This document shows, in pieces, positions 13,178 through 17,972 of a stretch of DNA of 17,972 nucleotides (positions are counted from its first letter, which is position 1; each line of letters begins with the position of its first letter). The DNA is from Acidobacteriota bacterium (lineage in GTDB: Bacteria; Acidobacteriota; Polarisedimenticolia; JAPUIV01): the NCBI GenBank assembly GCA_027296665.1, contig JAPUIV010000005.1, forward strand, positions 1-17,972, read 5' to 3'. Position numbers and translations under genes: made by a program. Under the pieces are notes generated by a model. That model made no database searches. It was given only the letters and a program-made list of their open reading frames with translations, and was not told the DNA's origin.

Positions 13178-13465
13178 TCAGGATTCTGAATTGTTGTTGA
13201 TCAGTTCCTTGAGTTCCTTGCCCGGTTTGAAGTAAGGAATTTTCTTGGCGGGTACTTCCACCCGGTCCCCGGTCTTGGGGTTCCGTCCTTGCCTGGAGCG
13301 TCTCTGACGGATCCGGAAGCTTCCAAAACCCCTGAGTTCGATCTTCTCGTCATTGTGCATGGCATCAATGATCGACTGGAAAACCGTGTCGACGATCACT
13401 TCACTATGTTTTTTAGTAAGCTCGGAGACTCTGGAAACTTCCTCAACCAGTTCCGCTTTTGTCAT
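13178..13465 (-). CDS. HU/IHF-family DNA-bending protein
   Basis: The 95-aa protein has the full HU/IHF fold: MTKAELVEEVSRVSELTKK helices, IELRGFGSFRIRQR leading into the DNA-binding arm, GRNPKTGDRV at the arm tip with the intercalating proline P63, and the closing VPAKKIPYFKPGKELKELIN. The dimer bends DNA and compacts the nucleoid. The IELRGFGSF segment is somewhat IHF-beta-like, so HU versus IHF subunit is left open. The ATG follows GGGAGGATAGG. It lies 72 nt after rpsA, and no separate promoter or terminator was recognised in that gap, so it is probably co-transcribed with rpsA. In proteobacteria ihfB also follows rpsA, which supports this reading. Confidence 0.95.
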   Translation of the reverse strand: MTKAELVEEVSRVSELTKKHSEVIVDTVFQSIIDAMHNDEKIELRGFGSFRIRQRRSRQGRNPKTGDRVEVPAKKIPYFKPGKELKELINNNSES

Positions 13466-13537
13466 GAAACCTATCCTCCCAGTTTCAATCGATCCTGGCT
13501 TGACACCCCGCCCCCTGGGAATCGTCTGCCCGGCATA

Positions 13538-15442
13538 CTAACCTTCCTTGGGGTCGGTCTCCCCTTCCGGTGAATCACTTTCCCCGTCCGGCTTGGGATC
13601 TGGGGAATCTTCCTTCACATCTTCCGCTGCTTCCCCCGAGACAATGGCGGAGGTCTCGGTACCGGACAGCAGTTCCCTGTTCACCAAATCCCCGATCTGG
13701 ATGGTACTCGCCGTGTCGGCGGTTTCCTTGAAGGAACGCAGTTCTTGTCGCTCGGAATCGACTTTGGCAGCCTTGATGCTGAGCCCGATCCGTTTTTCCA
13801 GGGGGTCCATGCGCAGGATCTTGACCGACACAATGGTTTCCACTGCCAGATCCTCCTTCGGAGTCCGGTCCCTCTCCTGGTTGATTTCCGAAACGTGAAC
13901 CAACCCCTCTACCCCGTCAGCGAGTTGCACGAAGGCTCCGAAATCGGTCAACCGGGTCACCTTCCCCTCGAGGAGCTCTCCCGTTTGATGGGATGCGAAG
14001 AAGGTGTCCCAGGGGTTCGAGGTCAGCTGTTTGATTCCAAGGGAAAGCCTGTGGTTCTCCGAATCCATCTTCAGGACGACCGCTTCCACCTGGTCCCCCT
14101 TGTTAAGTATTTCAGAGGGGTGCTTCACGTTGCGGGTCCAGGACAGGTCGGAGATATGGACCAACCCGTCCACCCCCTCCTCTACCTCAATGAAGGCTCC
14201 GAAATCGGTGAGGTTGCGGACGGCCCCGGTGATCTGGGACCCCACGGTATATTTCTCCGCGATCAGATCCCAGGGATCCGGTTCGATCTGTTTGAGACCG
14301 AGGGAAAGCCGGCGGGCCTCGGAATCGCATCCAAGGACGACCACTTCGATCTGATCGGCCACCGTGAGTACCTTGGAAGGATGCTTGATCCTTTTGGTCC
14401 AGGACATTTCGGAAACATGGATCAGGCCTTCGATGCCCCCTTCCAGTTCCACGAAGGCACCATAGTCGGTCAAGCTGACCACTTTTCCTTGAACCCGGGA
14501 ACCGATAGGATACTTTTCCTGAGCCGAGTTCCAGGGATCATCCATCAGCTGCTTGTATCCAAGTGAGACCCGTTCCCGCTCCCGGTCGAATTTGAGGATC
14601 ACCGTTTCCGCCTCATCCCCGACCCGGAATATTTCCGAGGGATGGCTCACCCTGCCCCAGGACATATCGGTGATGTGGAGTAAACCGTCGATCCCGCCGA
14701 GATCAATGAAGGCGCCGTATTCCGTAAGGTTTTTCACGATCCCCTTCACGACCTTCCCTTCCTCCAGAAGGTCCAGGGTTTTCCCCTTCAATTCACGATT
14801 CACCTCTTCGAGGATCGCCTTGCGGGAAAGGACGATGTTCCCTCTTCTGCGGTTCACCTTGATGACTCGCATCTGGAATTCCTGGCCCCGAAGGCTCTCC
14901 AGGTTCCTGACCGGCCGCAGATCGACCAGGGAACCGGGCAGGAAGGCCCTGACTCCGATATCGATGGCGAGGCCGCCCTTTATGCGCTCCACCACCCGGC
15001 CGGTTACCACCTCGCCGGTCTTGTAAGCCCGTTCCACCTGTTCCCAGACCTTGAGCTTCTCCGCTTTCTCCTTCGACAGGACCACATAACCGTCGCGATC
15101 CTCCGTTCTCTCCAGGAGGACATCCACCTCATCGCCCACGGAAATCTGGACCTTTCCTTCCATGTCGCGGAATTCGGCGATATCGATGATCCCTTCAGAT
15201 TTGTACCCGACGTCAACGATCACCTCGTTTTCCAGAACCTTGATCACCTTCCCGCCGACCACCTGCCCTTCGGCAAGGTTTCGAAAACTGACGTCGTACA
15301 GGTCCAGGAGCTTCTCGTACTCGGCGCCGCTCAGCTCCTCCTCATCATTCCCCTGATCCCCCGGTTCCGTGCCTTTTTCGATAAATCCGGTCTCAGGGGC
15401 GATTTCCCGGGTGTCCTCACGAATTTCCTTGGTTCCATCCAT
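13538..15442 (-). CDS. rpsA: 30S ribosomal protein S1
   Basis: The 634-aa protein has six S1 (OB-fold) repeats at about residues 58-124, 142-207, 227-296, 313-383, 400-470 and 486-556. Repeats 3-6 carry the recurring Y/F-G-A-F strand and a VHVSEMSW-like turn. The first two are more divergent, as usual where S1 docks on the ribosome through S2. S1 binds mRNA and helps initiate translation of structured messages. An acidic extension (about 1-48) precedes repeat 1, and an acidic Pro/Ser/Asp tail (about 560-634) follows repeat 6; both are probably disordered. This makes it longer than the 557-aa E. coli protein. The ATG at 15442 follows AAGGAGG about 12 nt upstream. A strong promoter and a leader of about 180 nt precede it. 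Confidence 0.96.
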   Translation of the reverse strand: MDGTKEIREDTREIAPETGFIEKGTEPGDQGNDEEELSGAEYEKLLDLYDVSFRNLAEGQVVGGKVIKVLENEVIVDVGYKSEGIIDIAEFRDMEGKVQISVGDEVDVLLERTEDRDGYVVLSKEKAEKLKVWEQVERAYKTGEVVTGRVVERIKGGLAIDIGVRAFLPGSLVDLRPVRNLESLRGQEFQMRVIKVNRRRGNIVLSRKAILEEVNRELKGKTLDLLEEGKVVKGIVKNLTEYGAFIDLGGIDGLLHITDMSWGRVSHPSEIFRVGDEAETVILKFDRERERVSLGYKQLMDDPWNSAQEKYPIGSRVQGKVVSLTDYGAFVELEGGIEGLIHVSEMSWTKRIKHPSKVLTVADQIEVVVLGCDSEARRLSLGLKQIEPDPWDLIAEKYTVGSQITGAVRNLTDFGAFIEVEEGVDGLVHISDLSWTRNVKHPSEILNKGDQVEAVVLKMDSENHRLSLGIKQLTSNPWDTFFASHQTGELLEGKVTRLTDFGAFVQLADGVEGLVHVSEINQERDRTPKEDLAVETIVSVKILRMDPLEKRIGLSIKAAKVDSERQELRSFKETADTASTIQIGDLVNRELLSGTETSAIVSGEAAEDVKEDSPDPKPDGESDSPEGETDPKEG

Positions 15443-15623
15443 TCTGGTGAAATTCCTCCTTCATTTCATATATTCCTACCCCAACTACATGGGAATGGGG
15501 CGCCCTCGGGATGGAAACAGCCTTCTCCCTTTCCTCGCGGCGGCAAACGGTGCCACGGGAACCCGGATCCGAAACGATCGACTCCGCTCGGGGAATAATT
15601 AGGCCCGAAACCCCCTCAGGGTT
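15443..15623 (-). promoter_or_regulatory. rpsA mRNA 5' leader, possibly structured
   Basis: The predicted transcript start near 15623 leaves about 180 nt before the rpsA ATG. On the minus strand it can form a start-proximal hairpin (AACCC with GGGTT), a CGGG/CCCG hairpin in the middle, and a CCCCA/TGGGG helix just before the ribosome-binding site. In E. coli, S1 represses its own mRNA through the leader, so control here is plausible. No known riboswitch motif was recognised. Confidence 0.4.
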
Positions 15624-15629
15624 TCCCTC

Positions 15630-15659
15630 ATGATAGGGGAAGGTAGGGCCCTCTGTCAA
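15630..15659 (-). promoter_or_regulatory. rpsA promoter
   Basis: On the minus strand TTGACA (15659-15654) is a perfect -35 and TATCAT (15635-15630) a good -10, with an 18-bp spacer. It lies just after the hisC stop at 15686. It would drive rpsA, the HU-family gene, the HIT gene and miaB as one unit. Confidence 0.72.
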
Positions 15660-15685
15660 GGCGTAAATTGAATGAATAGTGGATT

Positions 15686-16786
15686 TTATCCCCTTCCCCG
15701 GTCGATCCGATCGAGGCCGGCCAGAAACAGAAGGTTCTCCCGCCGGGTGCCGATCGCAACACGCACCCAGGAGGGGAGATCATAGGGCGCCAGGGGCCGC
15801 ACCAGGATTCCCAGGGAGAGCAGTTCTCGATATACCTCTTCGCCCGTCCGGCCCGGGACCTCTACCATGAGGAAATTGGCCTCGGTCGGCAGGGTCGATA
15901 TCGATCTTCGGGCCAGTTCCCCGGCAAGAAACACTTTCTCTTTTCGGTTCAATTCCACCGATTTTCGCAGGTGGTCCCGATCCCCCAGAGCGGCCAGGCC
16001 GGCTGCCTGGGCAACTGCACTGGTATTGTAGGGGGAGCGGACCCGCTCGAGGGTACCGATGATCTCCTTCCCGGAAAGGCCATAGCCCAGGCGGATTCCG
16101 GCCAGACCGTATACCTTGGAAAAGGTCCGCAGCAGGATTATTTCCGGTCCTCCCTCCAGGAAGGGTAAAGAATCGGGATAATCGGGCGCATCAGCGTATT
16201 CGCGATAGGCCTCGTCCACGACTACCAGGCAATGTTCGGGAATCCGCTCCAGGAACTGGCGCACCTCCGTATCGGTATTGTAGGTGCCTGTCGGGTTGTT
16301 GGGATTTGCCATGAATACCAGCCGGGTGTCGGACGTAACCGCCTGCGCCATGGCCGGTAGATCGTTTCGAAAGTCCCGCATCGGAACGGTGACGATATTG
16401 CCATTCACGGCCTGAACGGCCATCCGGTACATGAGAAAGGAATGATCGGAGACAACGGCGCTGTTTCTTCCCCCCAAGAAGGCCCTGGCGAGGAGTTCCA
16501 CGATCTCGGTGGATCCGTTGCCCAGAATGATCCTTTCCATGGACAGCCGGTATTTCTCGGATAGGCCTTTCCGCAGGTAATACCCGCCTCCATCCGGATA
16601 CCGGTGGCTTCCCTGGAGGACATCTTTCATCGCCTGGATCGCCCGGGGCGAGGGGCCGAGCGGATTCTCGTTGGAGGCCAGCAGGACCAGGCCACGAATT
16701 CCCAGGTTCCGTTCCAGTTCCGCGGCCGGCAATCCCGGCTCGTAAGGAACGATCCCGGCAACATGATCGGGCACCCTGCCGGACAC
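15686..16786 (-). CDS. hisC: Histidinol-phosphate aminotransferase
   Basis: From the GTG at 16786 the product is 366 aa and begins MSGRVPDHVAGIVPYEPG, matching the usual HisC start. The GTG lies 4 nt after the rluB stop and about 12 nt from AAGGGGAG. The open frame reaches 16873 but only by overlapping rluB. This is a fold-type I PLP enzyme: NENPLG (39-44), GSTE (91-94), NPNNPTG (161-167), DEAY (191-194) and the Schiff-base lysine K224 in TFSKVYGLAGIRLGYG. It transfers an amino group from glutamate to imidazole-acetol phosphate in histidine synthesis. Some family members also transaminate aromatic 2-oxo acids (prephenate, phenylpyruvate). No other his gene is in the window, so an aromatic role cannot be ruled out. 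Confidence 0.9.
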   Translation of the reverse strand: MSGRVPDHVAGIVPYEPGLPAAELERNLGIRGLVLLASNENPLGPSPRAIQAMKDVLQGSHRYPDGGGYYLRKGLSEKYRLSMERIILGNGSTEIVELLARAFLGGRNSAVVSDHSFLMYRMAVQAVNGNIVTVPMRDFRNDLPAMAQAVTSDTRLVFMANPNNPTGTYNTDTEVRQFLERIPEHCLVVVDEAYREYADAPDYPDSLPFLEGGPEIILLRTFSKVYGLAGIRLGYGLSGKEIIGTLERVRSPYNTSAVAQAAGLAALGDRDHLRKSVELNRKEKVFLAGELARRSISTLPTEANFLMVEVPGRTGEEVYRELLSLGILVRPLAPYDLPSWVRVAIGTRRENLLFLAGLDRIDRGRG

Positions 16787-16790
16787 CGGC

Positions 16791-17582
16791 TTATCGTTCT
16801 CCCCTTCCCGGTCCCCGGGAATCGTCCCGCCGGATTTCCGCGGCCGATTGCTTCTTTCTCCTCTTCGCCTCATTCGACGTCTCCTTGCGTAGATGGAGCA
16901 GTTCGCGCGGAGTCAGCGGCCGGAAGGCGCCTCGCGGAAGTTGCGGATCGCGAAGTGAGCCGATTGCCACCCGGCGTAATCTCAGCACGGGATGACGGAG
17001 AGCGAGGAAGATCCTGCGGATCTGGTTTCTTCGGCCCTCGCGAAGGATCACTTCGTAGCTGGGGTTTCTTGTCCTCACCAGGACCCGGACGGTCATGGGG
17101 AGGCAGCGTTTCCCATCGAGAATCATCCCGTGCCGCAGACTGCTGAGATCGCCTGGGGAAAGGGGGTCGCGCACCTTCGCCACATACCGCTTGGCGCAAC
17201 CCCGCGAGGGATGCGACACCGCCTGCGCGAACTCTCCGTCATTGGTCAGTATCAATAGGCCTTCCGTTTCAAAGTCGAGACGGCCGACGGGGAAGACACG
17301 CTCCCGGACTCCCTTGAGCAGTTCGCGGACCGTGGGCCGCCCCTCCGGGTCGGAAAGGGTGGTCACGCAGCCACGCGGTTTGTTGAGAAGGAAATAGAGT
17401 TTTCGCTCGGGACGGGGGATCGATCGGCCGTCCACCTGGATCCGGTCGCCGGCCGGATCGGCCTGGGATCCGAGACGAAGGATCGTCCTGCCGTTGACGG
17501 AGACCCTTCCCGCCCGGATCCACTCCTCGCACCGCCGCCGGGACCCCAGACCCGCGTCGGCCAGGATTTTCTGGATTCTCAC
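16791..17582 (-). CDS. rluB: Ribosomal large-subunit pseudouridine synthase B-type (RluB/RsuA family)
   Basis: From the GTG at 17582 the product is 263 aa and starts MRIQKILADAGLGSRRRCEEW, the standard beginning of the N-terminal S4 RNA-binding domain. The frame is open to 17735 but that would overlap scpB by about 100 nt and add unrelated Arg-rich sequence. The catalytic domain has LNKPRG (66-71) and the signature GRLDFETEGLLILTNDG with catalytic D103. Family members isomerise uridine to pseudouridine in rRNA: RluB in helix 80-93 regions of 23S, RsuA in 16S. RluB is preferred because of the scpB neighbourhood, a very common pairing. The C-terminus is a long basic tail. It starts 52 nt after scpB. 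Confidence 0.88.
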   Translation of the reverse strand: MRIQKILADAGLGSRRRCEEWIRAGRVSVNGRTILRLGSQADPAGDRIQVDGRSIPRPERKLYFLLNKPRGCVTTLSDPEGRPTVRELLKGVRERVFPVGRLDFETEGLLILTNDGEFAQAVSHPSRGCAKRYVAKVRDPLSPGDLSSLRHGMILDGKRCLPMTVRVLVRTRNPSYEVILREGRRNQIRRIFLALRHPVLRLRRVAIGSLRDPQLPRGAFRPLTPRELLHLRKETSNEAKRRKKQSAAEIRRDDSRGPGRGER

Positions 17583-17634
17583 CCGGGCGCCGGGAGTCCG
17601 GCCTGCTCGGGATCGGATCCGTCCGGCCGGGAGT

Positions 17635-17972
17635 TCACGATGGGCCGGCTTCGACCCCTTCTTTGGTCTGGTCGGAATCGGAAACCTCCCCCTCGTCCAC
17701 CTCCTCGAGTCTGGGCAGATCCTCCAGAGTATCAAGGCCGAAGTGGGTGAGGAAATTCGAACCCGTGGCGTACAGGATTGGCCTGCCGACCACCGACTTC
17801 CGACCGGCCATTCGGATCAGTTTGCGCTCCAGCAGGTTTCGGAGCAACGAGGTGGAGCAACTGCCGCGAAGTTGTTGAAGCTCCACTGCGGTCACCGGCT
17901 GCCGGTAGGCGATCAGCGCCAGCGTCTCCAGGGCCGCGGGCGAGAGGCGAAAACGGTTCTTGTACCGGAACA
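17635..17972 (-). CDS. scpB: Segregation and condensation protein B, 5' partial
   Basis: The frame runs to the right edge, so the N-terminus lies outside the window. The visible 112 codons contain FRLSPAALETLALIAYRQPVT, the hallmark segment of the ScpB winged-helix domain, then ELQQLRGSCSTSLLRNLLERKLI and GRPILYATGSNFLTHFGLDTLEDLP, also typical. ScpB dimers bind the kleisin ScpA and, with SMC, condense and organise the chromosome. The acidic tail (EEVDEGEVSDSD...) is common in the family. The gene is followed by rluB. scpA is expected immediately upstream, beyond the window, and could not be checked. Confidence 0.93.
   Translation of the reverse strand, partial: FRYKNRFRLSPAALETLALIAYRQPVTAVELQQLRGSCSTSLLRNLLERKLIRMAGRKSVVGRPILYATGSNFLTHFGLDTLEDLPRLEEVDEGEVSDSDQTKEGVEAGPS

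Noticed and set aside
16787..16873. N-terminal extension of the hisC frame upstream of 16786
   Set aside because: It overlaps the end of rluB and is an Arg-rich shadow. Family alignment and a Shine-Dalgarno support the GTG at 16786.
17583..17735. N-terminal extension of the rluB frame upstream of 17582
   Set aside because: It overlaps scpB by about 100 nt and adds an Arg/Pro-rich stretch. The S4 domain starts exactly at the GTG at 17582.

Overview
The window looks like an ordinary chromosomal stretch of a moderately GC-rich Gram-negative bacterium. The Gram-negative call rests on a lipopolysaccharide export permease (LptF/LptG type) and several exported proteins. Gene order around rpsA-HU-HIT-miaB-DUF151, the single-chain LptF/LptG protein and the large phosphodiesterase-TPR protein suggest Acidobacteriota or a related phylum. 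That placement is inference from recalled family patterns and could not be tested here. No insertion sequence, phage gene, CRISPR array, tRNA or rRNA was seen.

Left part, + strand (1-6218). A 5'-truncated FAD-linked oxidase carries an SCP2-like lipid-binding domain at its C-terminus. A ferredoxin/flavodoxin-NADP reductase-like flavoprotein follows. Next comes a translationally coupled pair: a membrane-anchored protein of about 1,012 aa that joins an SPFH/prohibitin-like domain, an alkaline-phosphatase-superfamily phosphodiesterase domain and eleven TPR repeats, then a small secreted HEAT-repeat protein. This pair is the least conventional part of the window.

Right part, - strand (6250-17972). 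Reading in the direction of transcription from the right edge, the order is scpB (partial), rluB, hisC, rpsA, an HU/IHF-family protein, a HIT-family hydrolase, miaB, a DUF151 bifunctional nuclease, parA, parB and the LptF-LptG fusion. These are mainly housekeeping genes for chromosome condensation and segregation, translation, tRNA/rRNA modification, histidine synthesis and outer-membrane assembly. Good sigma70-like promoters precede rpsA, the DUF151 gene and parA, so this strand is probably at least four transcription units.

The largest gene-free stretch (8614-9018) is not empty. It holds a strong minus-strand intrinsic terminator 35 nt upstream of the lptFG start, with a possible promoter further upstream (an attenuator-like layout). 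It also holds a plus-strand promoter-like element and, about 165 nt further on, a hairpin with a T-tract, which together could define a small RNA. The other notable gap (15443-15685) is the rpsA promoter and a leader of about 180 nt.

No dedicated new defence or mobile system was recognised. The best leads are the SPFH-phosphodiesterase-TPR fusion with its HEAT partner, the oxidase-SCP2 fusion, the LptF-LptG fusion, and the two RNA-level signals between parB and lptFG.
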